Origin: Candidatus Omnitrophota bacterium
GTDB taxonomy: Bacteria > Omnitrophota > Gorgyraeia > Pluralincolimonadales > Pluralincolimonadaceae
NCBI GenBank assembly: GCA_028715315.1
Contig: JAQUSA010000007.1
Span: 1 to 16,506, forward strand
Direction of reading: 5' to 3'
DNA: 16,506 nucleotides
Part shown: piece after piece, positions 7,954-15,360 of the stretch
Layout: the number at the start of each line of letters is the position of its first letter
Numbering within the stretch: the first letter of the stretch is position 1
The notes under the pieces: generated by a model
Told to the model about the DNA's origin: nothing
The model's input: only the letters and a program-made list of their open reading frames with translations
The model's database searches: none
Made by a program: the position numbers and the translations under genes

Positions 7954-8958
7954 ATGGCGCTTACCTATAAGAAAGCCGGGGTAGACACAGTTGAGGCGGG
8001 CCGTTTCGTAAACGCGATAACGAAGTATACCGGGTCCACGGCGCGCAAGGGCGCCAATTGCAAGCTCGGAGGCTTCGGAGGGCTTTTTGATTTCAGGGCC
8101 GCCGGTTACAGGGACCCCGTGCTCGTCTCGTCGACCGACGGCGTAGGAACGAAGCTTAAGATAGCTTTCCTCGCCGGCAAGCATGATACGGTCGGCATCG
8201 ATATGGTCGCGATGAACGTAAATGACGTGTTGACGACGGGCGCCGAGCCGCTCTTCTTCCTCGATTATATCGCGACGGGCAGGATAGACAGGAAAGCCCT
8301 CGAGGATGTGGTAAAGGGCATCGCTGAAGGCTGCAGGCAGGCCGGATGCGCGCTTATCGGCGGCGAGACCGCCGAGATGCCGGCGTTCTACAAGCCCGGA
8401 GAATACGACCTCGCGGGATTCTGCGTCGGCGCGGTCGAGAGAAAGAATATCGTGGACAGCTCGAAAATGAAGGAAGGCGATATCGCCGTCGGGCTGGCCT
8501 CGACGGGCCCGCATTCGAACGGGTATTCGCTGATCAGGAAAGTTTTCTCGGCGGCCGAGCAGAAGGCGCTTGCAAAGGAACTGCTCGCGCCGACAAGGAT
8601 ATACGTGAAGCCGGTGCTCGAGCTCAGAAAGTCCGTTCCGGTGAAAGGGATCGCGCATATAACCGGGGGCGCGTTCTTCGAGAAGCTGCCGCGCATAGTC
8701 CCCGACGGCAAGACCCTCGTTATAGAAAAGGGCTCGTGGGAGGTCCCCGAGGTCTTCGGCAGGATACAACGCAAGGGCCGCATCGAAGAGACGGAGATGT
8801 TCCGCACATTCAATATGGGCCTCGGCATGATAATAGTGATGCCGCCGCAGGATTTCGGAAAGGCGAAGAAAATATTAGCGAAATGGGGCGTGGATTCCTG
8901 GATAGTGGGCTCCGTTAACAAAGGCAGGACTAAGGTAAAGATAATATGCGGGTTCTAG
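7954..8958 (+). CDS. purM: AIR synthetase (phosphoribosylformylglycinamidine cyclo-ligase)
   Basis: PurM closes the imidazole ring, turning FGAM into AIR with ATP. The protein belongs to the same ATP-binding superfamily as PurL. Visible motifs are SSTDGVGTKLKIA (about residues 53-65), MNVNDVLTTGAEPLFFLDY (about 89-107), GGETAEMP (about 136-143), STGPHSNGYSLIRK (about 185-198) and HITGGAFFEKLPR (about 233-245). The 334-residue length is close to the usual 340-350. It starts 1 nt after the purF stop with an AAAGGA ribosome site inside the purF end, and its last 13 nt overlap purD. Identification is secure. Confidence 0.97.
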   Translation: MALTYKKAGVDTVEAGRFVNAITKYTGSTARKGANCKLGGFGGLFDFRAAGYRDPVLVSSTDGVGTKLKIAFLAGKHDTVGIDMVAMNVNDVLTTGAEPLFFLDYIATGRIDRKALEDVVKGIAEGCRQAGCALIGGETAEMPAFYKPGEYDLAGFCVGAVERKNIVDSSKMKEGDIAVGLASTGPHSNGYSLIRKVFSAAEQKALAKELLAPTRIYVKPVLELRKSVPVKGIAHITGGAFFEKLPRIVPDGKTLVIEKGSWEVPEVFGRIQRKGRIEETEMFRTFNMGLGMIIVMPPQDFGKAKKILAKWGVDSWIVGSVNKGRTKVKIICGF

Positions 8959-10217
8959 TTGTCGGCTCCGGAGGAAGGGAACACGCGCTGGCCTGGAAGA
9001 TAAGGCAATCCACGCTCGTGGATAAAGTCTATTGCGCGCCGGGGAACGGCGGCATCTCGAAGATAGCTGAATGCGTCGACGTGAAGCCGGACGATATTAC
9101 CGGGCTTATCGGTTTCGCGACGAGGAATAAGATAGACCTTACCGTCGTCGGCCCGGAAGCCCCGCTCGCGAACGGTATAGTCGACAGGTTCTGCGTGAAC
9201 GGCCTCAGGGTGTTCGGCCCCTCGAAGGAAGCCGCCAGGATCGAGGCGAGCAAGATATTCATGAAAGAGCTGATGCGCAAATACAACATACCTACCGCTG
9301 ATTTCGAGGTCTTCGATGACAGCGCGCGCGCGAAAAAATATATCGAAGGGTTGGAGGGAAATTTCGTGGTAAAGGCGGACGGCCTCGCGGCGGGTAAAGG
9401 CGTAGTCGTATGCTCGTCGAATGATGCGGGCGTGTCAGCCGTGGAATCGATGATGGACCGCCGCGATTTCAGGGACGCGGGGAGCAGGATATTGGTCGAG
9501 GAATGCCTGGAGGGCGAGGAGGCGTCCATACTCGTCATCACCGACGGAAAAGATTGCGTGCCTCTCGCGTCAGCGCAGGACCACAAGAGGGTATTTGACG
9601 GCGATAACGGCCCGAATACGGGCGGCATGGGCGCCTATTCGCCGGCGCCGGTAATGACCGCGGAGCTTATGGATTCCGTGATGAAGGATATAATCAAGCC
9701 CGCTATTGCCGCGATGGGTAAAGAGGGCGCGCGTTATACGGGCGTGTTATACGCGGGGATAATGGTGACAAGCGCGGGGCCGAAGGTCCTGGAGTTCAAC
9801 TGCAGGTTCGGCGATCCCGAGACGCAGGCCATCCTGCCGCGGCTCAAGAGCGATATAATCGAGCTCATAGAAGCCTCGATAGACGACGAGATCGACATGG
9901 CCCGGCCCGAGTGGGACGAGAGGCCGTGCGTGTCCGTGGTGCTCTCTTCCGGCGGATATCCGGGCGACTACGAGACCGGTTTCGAGATCGACGGCCTCGA
10001 CGCGCTTGAAAAGTCGAAGGACATATATGTCTTCCATGCCGGCACAAAGGTCTCCGAAGGAAAGACGGTAACCTCCGGCGGGCGGGTCCTTAGCGTCACC
10101 GCGCTGGGTTCGGATATAAAAGATGCGATCGACAGGTGCTACAACGCGGTCAACCTCGTGGAGTTCGAGGGGATGCATTTCAGAAGGGATATAGGCCACA
10201 GGGCGCTGAAGAGGTGA
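8946..10217 (+). CDS. purD: GAR synthetase (phosphoribosylamine-glycine ligase)
   Basis: PurD joins phosphoribosylamine and glycine using ATP to give GAR. It starts with the VVGSGGREHALAWKI motif of the N-terminal domain, followed by an ATP-grasp core: NFVVKADGLAAGKGVVV, NTGGMGAYSP and LEFNCRFGDPETQAILPRL, which holds the metal-binding residues. The 423-residue length is typical. It overlaps purM by 13 nt; TAAGGT in the purM end is the likely ribosome site. The glycine it uses is the product of GlyA encoded 2 kb downstream in the same run. Identification is secure. Confidence 0.97.
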   Translation: MRVLVVGSGGREHALAWKIRQSTLVDKVYCAPGNGGISKIAECVDVKPDDITGLIGFATRNKIDLTVVGPEAPLANGIVDRFCVNGLRVFGPSKEAARIEASKIFMKELMRKYNIPTADFEVFDDSARAKKYIEGLEGNFVVKADGLAAGKGVVVCSSNDAGVSAVESMMDRRDFRDAGSRILVEECLEGEEASILVITDGKDCVPLASAQDHKRVFDGDNGPNTGGMGAYSPAPVMTAELMDSVMKDIIKPAIAAMGKEGARYTGVLYAGIMVTSAGPKVLEFNCRFGDPETQAILPRLKSDIIELIEASIDDEIDMARPEWDERPCVSVVLSSGGYPGDYETGFEIDGLDALEKSKDIYVFHAGTKVSEGKTVTSGGRVLSVTALGSDIKDAIDRCYNAVNLVEFEGMHFRRDIGHRALKR

Positions 10218-10233
10218 ACATAAGGAGTTTCGC

Positions 10234-10728
10234 ATGGCAAAACCTAAGATAGCGGTGATACTGGGATCCGATTCCGATTTGGCCGCGATGGAAGAGGGGT
10301 TGAAAGTCCTGAGGGATTTTAAGGCCCCATTTGAGCTAAAGATAATGTCCGCGCACAGGAGCCCCGCGCTCGTGCACGAGTTTGCCAAGAATGCCGAGAA
10401 GGAAGGCGTAAACGTCATAATAGCCGCCGCTGGCGGCGCGGCCCATCTCGCCGGCGTGATAGCCTCGATGACGCGGCTTCCGGTCATAGGCGTCCCGATG
10501 GAGACTAGCAGCCTCAACGGCATGGACTCGCTCTTCTCGACGGTCCAGATGCCGTACGGCGTGCCTGTCGCGACGATGGCGATAGGCAAATCCGGAGCGC
10601 GTAACGCGTCGATATTTGCGCTGCAGATACTCGCGTTGAACGATAAGAAGGTCGCAGGGGAGCTCAACGCCTTCAAGAAGAGGCTCGAGTCCGACGTGAT
10701 AGCGAAGAATAAGAAGCTCAGCTTATGA
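10234..10728 (+). CDS. purE: N5-CAIR mutase (class I PurE)
   Basis: PurE makes CAIR, the PurC substrate. Motifs GSDSD (about residues 10-14), SAHRSP (about 43-48), GGAAHLAGV (about 70-78) and a C-terminal IGKSGARNAS are those of class I PurE, which normally uses N5-CAIR made by PurK. The class II animal-like type, which uses CO2 and AIR directly, has a different loop in place of GGAAHL. No purK is in this window, so either it is elsewhere or AIR carboxylation occurs another way. A good site, AAGGAG, precedes the ATG by about 7 nt. The 16-nt gap from purD is the longest inside the operon, and the stop overlaps the next start as ATGA. Confidence 0.96.
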   Translation: MAKPKIAVILGSDSDLAAMEEGLKVLRDFKAPFELKIMSAHRSPALVHEFAKNAEKEGVNVIIAAAGGAAHLAGVIASMTRLPVIGVPMETSSLNGMDSLFSTVQMPYGVPVATMAIGKSGARNASIFALQILALNDKKVAGELNAFKKRLESDVIAKNKKLSL

Positions 10729-11333
10729 CGATAGTCGTGCGCATCGACGCCTCGAGGCCGGAAGCGGCAAAGATTAAGGAAGCGGCCTCGATACTGAAGC
10801 ACGGCGGGCTCGTGGTTTTCCCGACCGAAACGGTATACGGCCTTGGCGCTAACCTGCTTGATAAGGACGCCGTAAAGAGGGTATACGGCATAAAACGGCG
10901 CCCGCCAGGCAAACCGTTGACCGTGCATGTGGCGGATATCAAGGCCGTAACGAAGATGGCCGGCCGTATCCCGGTTAAAGCCGCGAGATTGATCAAAAGA
11001 TACTGGCCGGGCCCGCTGACTTTGATACTTAAGGATAAGCGAGGCAGGAAGACCGGGTTCAGGATGCCGGACAACAAGATAGCTTTGAAGCTTATCAAGG
11101 CAGCAGGGGTGCCCGTAGTCGCGCCAAGCGCTAATATATCCGGCAATAAGCCGCCGGCCTGCGCGAAGGAGGTCCTGCGGGACCTCGACGGCATGATAGA
11201 GGTCGTCATAGACGGCGGCAGGACAAAGATAGGGGTAGAATCCACGGTAGTTGACATGTCGGGCAGGAGGCCGGTCATATTGCGCGAAGGCGCGGTCGCC
11301 GGGCCCGAAATATGCGAGGTCGCCGATGGTTAA
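10725..11333 (+). CDS. tsaC: L-threonylcarbamoyladenylate synthase (TsaC/Sua5/YrdC family)
   Basis: This enzyme makes threonylcarbamoyl-AMP from threonine, bicarbonate and ATP, the first step of the universal tRNA modification t6A at position 37. Family motifs are present: VVFPTETVYGLGAN (about residues 29-42), KRRPPGKPLTVHV (about 56-68) with the conserved Lys and Arg of the nucleotide site, and the APSANISG motif (about 131-138). At 202 residues it has the catalytic YrdC domain only and lacks the extra C-terminal domain of long Sua5. The start overlaps the purE stop in ATGA and the end overlaps the phosphatase start by 8 nt. Neighbours match the ywlC/ywlE/ywlF/glyA grouping of Firmicutes. 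Confidence 0.93.
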   Translation: MTIVVRIDASRPEAAKIKEAASILKHGGLVVFPTETVYGLGANLLDKDAVKRVYGIKRRPPGKPLTVHVADIKAVTKMAGRIPVKAARLIKRYWPGPLTLILKDKRGRKTGFRMPDNKIALKLIKAAGVPVVAPSANISGNKPPACAKEVLRDLDGMIEVVIDGGRTKIGVESTVVDMSGRRPVILREGAVAGPEICEVADG

Positions 11334-11799
11334 ATCCGTCCTTATGGTATGCACCGGAAACTCGTGCCGCAGCGTAATGGCCGAAGGCCTCCTAAAAAAA
11401 TGGCTTAAGGAACATAACTGCGCGAATATCAAAGTAGCTTCGGCGGGCATCGCGACGATACCGGGCATGATGGCGAGCTCGAACGCCGTCGAGGTCATGA
11501 AGAGGGAACACGTGGACGTATCCAACCACAGGGCGCAGGTCGTCTCCGGGCAGCTGATAAAAGAATACGATATCATACTCTGCATGGAGCCGATACACTC
11601 GCAGACGGTAAAGGAGTTTTTGCCGGAGGCGGCGCCGAAGACGCACCTGCTCGTTGAATACGCGTATGAAGGCGACGCGGAAAAACCGAAGAACCTCTGG
11701 ATCACAGACCCGATAGGAAAACCCAAGGAAGTATACGAATCGGTCCTCATGACATTAAAAGACGCGATAGAAAGGGTGGGTAAGAAGATATGCGGATAG
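11326..11799 (+). CDS. Low-molecular-weight protein phosphatase, YwlE-like
   Basis: The N-terminal P-loop CTGNSCRS has the CX5R catalytic motif of low-molecular-weight tyrosine/arginine phosphatases, with nucleophile Cys9 and Arg15. The general acid is Asp128 in WITDPIGKP. The residue after CRS is Val rather than the Pro usual in this family. At 157 residues the size is normal. The start at 11326 is chosen because the family begins at this point and GAGGT lies 5 nt upstream; a longer in-frame reading from 11251 lies inside tsaC and has no support. Placement between a Sua5 gene and rpiB matches B. subtilis ywlE, an arginine phosphatase, but substrate specificity cannot be read from the sequence and no McsB-type arginine kinase is in the window. 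An arsenate reductase role is possible but less likely. Confidence 0.85.
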   Translation: MVKSVLMVCTGNSCRSVMAEGLLKKWLKEHNCANIKVASAGIATIPGMMASSNAVEVMKREHVDVSNHRAQVVSGQLIKEYDIILCMEPIHSQTVKEFLPEAAPKTHLLVEYAYEGDAEKPKNLWITDPIGKPKEVYESVLMTLKDAIERVGKKICG

Positions 11800-12233
11800 C
11801 TATAGGAGCCGACCACGGCGGTTTTGCCCTGAAGGCTAAGATCGTGAAGTACCTTAAGTCTAAGGGCCATGAAGTGAAAGATCTCGGGTGTTACTCGGCG
11901 GAATCGTGCGATTACCCGAAATACGGCTATGCCGTCGCGGCGGCCGTGGGGAATAAAAAATTCCCCCGGGGAGTGCTCATATGCAAGAGCGGCATAGGGA
12001 TGTCGATAGTCGCCAATAAGGTGCGCGGGGTCAGGGCCGCGCTGGTATTCGACATCGAGGCCGCGCGTTCGTCGCGCGAGCATAACGACGCGAACATCAT
12101 AGTTTTCAGCGCGAGGAATACCAACGTATTCAAGGCGAAGAAGATCCTCGACGCGTGGCTCTCGACAAGGCGCGCGGGGGGAAGGCATTTGAGAAGGGTA
12201 AAACAGATATCCGACCTGGAGGCCAGCAGATGA
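11790..12233 (+). CDS. rpiB: Ribose-5-phosphate isomerase B
   Basis: RpiB interconverts ribulose-5-phosphate and ribose-5-phosphate, the PRPP precursor, so it fits beside the purine genes. The family start IAIGADHGGF (Asp8, His9) is followed by the catalytic loop LICKSGIGMSIVANK with base Cys65, His98 in SSREHND, and the C-terminal RAGGRHLRRV motif. The loop reads CKSG where the usual form is CGTG; the catalytic Cys is kept and Ser replaces Thr, but Lys in place of Gly is uncommon. The length of 147 is normal. Related sugar-phosphate isomerases (LacA/LacB, allose-6-phosphate isomerase) cannot be fully excluded, but context favours RpiB. It overlaps the phosphatase gene by 10 nt and glyA by 4 nt (ATGA). 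Confidence 0.93.
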   Translation: MRIAIGADHGGFALKAKIVKYLKSKGHEVKDLGCYSAESCDYPKYGYAVAAAVGNKKFPRGVLICKSGIGMSIVANKVRGVRAALVFDIEAARSSREHNDANIIVFSARNTNVFKAKKILDAWLSTRRAGGRHLRRVKQISDLEASR

Positions 12234-13483
12234 AGAACCTTAAGATGACCGATCCCGAAGTGTACGGCGCCATAATAGGCGAGACCAGGCGCGAGGAAGG
12301 CAACATCGAGCTTATCGCGAGCGAAAATTTCGTGAGCCGCGCGGTGCTCGAGGCGCAAGGGTCGGTCCTTACGAACAAGTATGCGGAAGGCTACCCGTCG
12401 GCGCGGTGGTACGGGGGCTGCGAATATATCGACGTCGTTGAGAAACTCGCGATAGACCGCGCGAAAGAGATCTTCAAGGCCGAGCACGCGAACGTCCAGC
12501 CGCACTGCGGCTCGTCGGCCAATATGGCGGTATATTTCGCCGCGCTCAAGATGGGCGATACGGTCATGGCGCTCGACCTGGCGTGCGGAGGGCACCTGAC
12601 GCACGGCCATAAGGCGAATTTCTCCGGAAAATATTTTAATATCGTCCCCTATATGGTCGACCGCAAGACCGAGACGCTCGATTATGCCGAGATCGAACGC
12701 GTAGCCCTCGAATGCAGGCCCAGGATGATACTTGCCGGCGCGTCGAACTATCCGCGCGCGATAGATTTTCAAAGGTTCCGCGCTATATGCGACAAGGTAG
12801 GCGCGTACCTTATGGTCGACATGGCGCATTTCGCGGGGCTGGTGGCGGCAGGGCTGCATCCGGACCCCGTCCCCTACGCGGAGTTCGTCACCACGACGAC
12901 GCACAAGACATTGCGCGGCCCGCGCGGCGGCATGATACTCTGCAAAAAGGAATTCGCGAAAAAGATAGATTCGATGGTCTTCCCCGGGATACAGGGCGGC
13001 CCGCTTATGCACGTGATAGCCGCGAAGGCGGTCGCGTTCAAGGAAGCGCTGAAGCCGGAGTTCAGGGAATACCAGGGGCAGATACTCAAGAACGCGCGCG
13101 CCCTCGCCGCGGCCTTCCAGGAGAAGGGCTACAGGATAGTCTCCGGAGGCACCGACAACCACCTCTTCTCGATAGACCTGAACAGCAAGGGGTTGAACGG
13201 CAAGGACGCGCAGGAAGCGCTCGATAAGGCGAGGATAACCGTCAATAAGAACACCATACCGTACGACCCGAACCCTCCGATGAAACCGAGCGGCATACGC
13301 ATCGGCGTCCCGGCCGTGACGACGCGCGGGATGAAAGAGAAGGAGATGGAAGAGATCGCCTCGTTAATGGACGAGGTATTAAGCAATATAACAGATGCAG
13401 CGGCAGCCGGGCGCGTGGGCGAAAAAGTCGGCGTCCTCGTGAAGAGGTTCCCGCTTTATGCCGGCCTGCTGGAAGAGGTCTGA
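12230..13483 (+). CDS. glyA: Serine hydroxymethyltransferase
   Basis: GlyA is a PLP enzyme that turns serine and tetrahydrofolate into glycine and 5,10-methylene-THF. This supplies glycine for PurD and one-carbon units for the purine formylations and dTMP synthesis. Motifs: IELIASENF (about residues 26-34), NKYAEGYPSARWYGGCEYID (about 49-68), VDMAHFAGL (about 200-208) and TTTTHKTLRGPRGG (about 223-236), whose Lys forms the PLP Schiff base. The start at 12230 gives 417 residues, the family length, with GGAGG (12218-12222) 7 nt upstream and ATGA overlap with rpiB. An in-frame ATG at 12155 would lie inside rpiB and add 25 residues not seen in the family. Identification is secure. Confidence 0.97.
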   Translation: MKNLKMTDPEVYGAIIGETRREEGNIELIASENFVSRAVLEAQGSVLTNKYAEGYPSARWYGGCEYIDVVEKLAIDRAKEIFKAEHANVQPHCGSSANMAVYFAALKMGDTVMALDLACGGHLTHGHKANFSGKYFNIVPYMVDRKTETLDYAEIERVALECRPRMILAGASNYPRAIDFQRFRAICDKVGAYLMVDMAHFAGLVAAGLHPDPVPYAEFVTTTTHKTLRGPRGGMILCKKEFAKKIDSMVFPGIQGGPLMHVIAAKAVAFKEALKPEFREYQGQILKNARALAAAFQEKGYRIVSGGTDNHLFSIDLNSKGLNGKDAQEALDKARITVNKNTIPYDPNPPMKPSGIRIGVPAVTTRGMKEKEMEEIASLMDEVLSNITDAAAAGRVGEKVGVLVKRFPLYAGLLEEV

Positions 13484-13484
13484 T

Positions 13485-13979
13485 ATGGCCAAAAAGATAA
13501 AACTCAGGTTCGGGAAGAAGAAGGAACGTCCGGATTGGGATGAGTATTTCATGGGGATCGCGAAGCTTGTCGCCGAACGTTCCACATGCCTCAGGAGGTC
13601 GGTCGGCGCGCTGATAGTAAAGAACCGCAGGATACTTACTACGGGATACAACGGCACGCCGAGCGGCATCGCCCATTGCGAGGACGAAGGCTGCCTGCGC
13701 GACAGGATGAAAGTCCCGTCAGGCGAACGCCACGAACTCTGCCGCGGCCTGCACGCGGAGCAGAACGCGATAATCCAGGCCGCGCTCTACGGCGTCGACA
13801 TACACGGCGGGACGCTCTATTGCACGAACCAGCCCTGCTCGATATGCGCGAAGATGCTTATCAACGCAGGCATAAAGGAGATAGTCATGGAGTCGGGATA
13901 TCCCGACGAGATGGCGAGGAGATTTTTCAAGGAAGCGGGCATAGAGGTCAGGACTGAAGAGGTCAAAAGAAAAATATGA
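13485..13979 (+). CDS. Deoxycytidylate (dCMP) deaminase
   Basis: The enzyme deaminates dCMP to dUMP for thymidylate synthesis. The catalytic zinc motif HAEQNAI with its proton-shuttle Glu and the PCSICAKM motif (PCxxC) are both present. A preceding segment with CEDEGCLRD and HELCRG matches the extra metal-binding region of dCMP deaminases such as ComEB rather than the simpler cytidine deaminases. RRSVGALIVKNRRILTTGYNGTPSG is the typical N-terminal part. The ATG at 13485 lies 1 nt after the glyA stop, with AGAGG in the glyA end as ribosome site; it gives 164 residues with a basic N-terminal extension (KKIKLRFGKKKE). The stop overlaps nrdR in ATGA. Confidence 0.93.
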   Translation: MAKKIKLRFGKKKERPDWDEYFMGIAKLVAERSTCLRRSVGALIVKNRRILTTGYNGTPSGIAHCEDEGCLRDRMKVPSGERHELCRGLHAEQNAIIQAALYGVDIHGGTLYCTNQPCSICAKMLINAGIKEIVMESGYPDEMARRFFKEAGIEVRTEEVKRKI

Positions 13980-14458
13980 AATGCCCTTTTTGCGGCACGA
14001 TCGAGGATAAGGTCATAGATTCCCGCATCTCCGCCGAAGGCGATACGATAAGGCGCCGCCGCGAATGCCTGAAGTGCCAGAAGAGGTTCACCACCTACGA
14101 GCGCCTCGAAGAACACCAGATGATGGTCATCAAGAAGGACGGCAGGCGCGAACCGTTCGACAGGAAGAAGCTCCTCTCCGGCATAGTCAAGGCATGCGAG
14201 AAACGGCCGGTCCCGATGGACAGGATAGAGGGAATGGTCGACGAGGTCGAGAGGCTTATCCAGCGCAATTACGAGAAAGAGGTATCCTCGACTACGCTCG
14301 GCGAGTTCGTCATGAAACAGCTACACGACCTCGATGAGGTCGCCTACGTCAGGTTCGCCTGGGTCTACAGGCAGTTCAAGGACATCAACCATTTCATGAA
14401 GGAATTGTCCGGCCTGCTCAAAGAAGGACAGAAACCGGACGATAAGAGCAGGTATTGA
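13976..14458 (+). CDS. nrdR: Ribonucleotide reductase repressor NrdR
   Basis: NrdR binds NrdR boxes in front of ribonucleotide reductase genes and represses them when its ATP-cone senses high dATP. The N-terminal zinc ribbon is clear, with Cys3, Cys6, Cys31 and Cys34 (MKCPFCGT and RRECLKCQKRFTTYE), as is the VIDSR motif at about 13-17. The ATP-cone domain covers about residues 49-139, with VIKKDGRREPFDRKKLLSG at its start and VAYVRFAWVYRQFKD at its end. The length of 160 is typical. It follows the dCMP deaminase with an ATGA overlap, grouping two genes that control dNTP pools. No NrdR box was recognised in the window. Identification is secure. Confidence 0.96.
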   Translation: MKCPFCGTIEDKVIDSRISAEGDTIRRRRECLKCQKRFTTYERLEEHQMMVIKKDGRREPFDRKKLLSGIVKACEKRPVPMDRIEGMVDEVERLIQRNYEKEVSSTTLGEFVMKQLHDLDEVAYVRFAWVYRQFKDINHFMKELSGLLKEGQKPDDKSRY

Positions 14459-15318
14459 AAGAAGCCTTATACTGGGATAGCGAAGTATCCGGCTCCGCCG
14501 GGGTAAGGGCCCATTGCCGCCTGTGCCCCCATGAGTGCACGATAATGAACGGCCTTACGGGCATATGCGGCGTCCGCAGGAACGTCGACGGTAAACTCTA
14601 TTCGCTCATTTACGGAGAGGCGGCATCCGTCGCTCTCGACCCCATCGAAAAGAAACCCCTTTACCATTACCATCCCGGCGAATATATCCTGTCGCTCGGC
14701 ACGAAGGGATGCAATTTCAAATGCCCGTTCTGCCAGAACTGGACGATATCACAGGATGCCGGTGCGCATACCGAAAAAATAACGCCGGCATGGGCCGTCG
14801 CGAAGGCGAAAGAACACAAGTCGTTCGGCATCGCCTACACATATAACGAACCGTTCATATGGTATGAATTCGTCCTCGATACCGCGAAGCTCGCCAAAAA
14901 AGCCGGCCTGGAGAACGTCCTCGTGACCAATGGATACGTGAATCCAGCGCCGCTCAAAGAGATGCTTCCGCTTATCGGCGCGATGAACGTAGACCTGAAG
15001 TCGATAGACGACGGATATTACAGGAAGTACTGCAAGGGAAGCCTGGCCCCGGTCCTGAGCACGATAAAAACGGCCGCGAAGTCCTGCCATGTCGAAATAA
15101 CAAATCTCGTGGTCACGGGCCTCAATGATACCGATGAAGATTTCAGGAAACTCTCCGACTGGATATGCGATAACGCCGGGCCGGACACCCCGCTGCATTT
15201 TTCACGGTATTTCCCGTGCTATGAGATGGACCTGCCGGCCACGCCTAAGGAGACGCTCGAGCGCGCGCAGGCGATCGCAGGCAAAAGGCTCAAATACGTC
15301 CACCTCGGCAACGTTTAG
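14455..15318 (+). CDS. amrS: AmmeMemoRadiSam-family radical SAM enzyme
   Basis: The radical SAM motif CNFKCPFC (Cys86, Cys90, Cys93) follows the family lead DPIEKKPLYHYHPGEYILSLG. An N-terminal Cys set at residues 21, 24, 28 and 38 (CRLCPHEC and GICGVR) is also typical. This is the radical SAM member of the AmmeMemoRadiSam trio, whose other members, AMMECR1-like and Memo-like proteins, are not in the window; the reaction is not settled to my knowledge. PflA-type activases are the nearest alternative, but the N-terminal Cys set and DPIEKKP motif favour AmrS. The start is a TTG at 14455 overlapping the nrdR stop as TTGA; no ATG fits the N-terminal family alignment, and AGCAGG just upstream is a weak ribosome site. 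It is the last gene of the run. Confidence 0.85.
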   Translation: MKEALYWDSEVSGSAGVRAHCRLCPHECTIMNGLTGICGVRRNVDGKLYSLIYGEAASVALDPIEKKPLYHYHPGEYILSLGTKGCNFKCPFCQNWTISQDAGAHTEKITPAWAVAKAKEHKSFGIAYTYNEPFIWYEFVLDTAKLAKKAGLENVLVTNGYVNPAPLKEMLPLIGAMNVDLKSIDDGYYRKYCKGSLAPVLSTIKTAAKSCHVEITNLVVTGLNDTDEDFRKLSDWICDNAGPDTPLHFSRYFPCYEMDLPATPKETLERAQAIAGKRLKYVHLGNV

Positions 15319-15322
15319 CCCC

Positions 15323-15352
15323 TTGACAAGACCGCCTTGATTCTGCTATCTT
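15323..15352 (+). promoter_or_regulatory. Sigma70-type promoter of gdhA
   Basis: A perfect -35 TTGACA (15323-15328) is followed after 18 bp by -10 TATCTT (15347-15352), which is preceded by TG at 15344-15345 giving an extended -10 (TGCTATCTT). The predicted transcript begins near 15359-15361, just before the first leader hairpin. The promoter starts only 4 nt after the amrS stop. Confidence 0.75.
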
Positions 15353-15360
15353 ATATGCCA

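Noticed and set aside
11251..11325. Longer N-terminal reading of the phosphatase starting inside tsaC
   Set aside because: The catalytic P-loop begins nine residues after the ATG at 11326, the normal family position, and that ATG has its own ribosome site; the extra 25 residues are tsaC sequence in another frame.
9747..12188. Open frame of 813 codons on the minus strand opposite purD to rpiB
   Set aside because: It spans five well-supported plus-strand genes and arises from their GC-rich codon bias; its product matches no family I recognise.
12155..12229. Upstream ATG for glyA inside rpiB
   Set aside because: The ATG at 12230 has GGAGG at 7 nt and gives the family length; the extension has no similarity to known GlyA N-termini.
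15351..15356. TTATAT as the -10 box of the gdhA promoter
   Set aside because: It would give a 22-bp spacer to TTGACA; TATCTT at 15347-15352 with TG at 15344-15345 gives an acceptable 18 bp and an extended -10.
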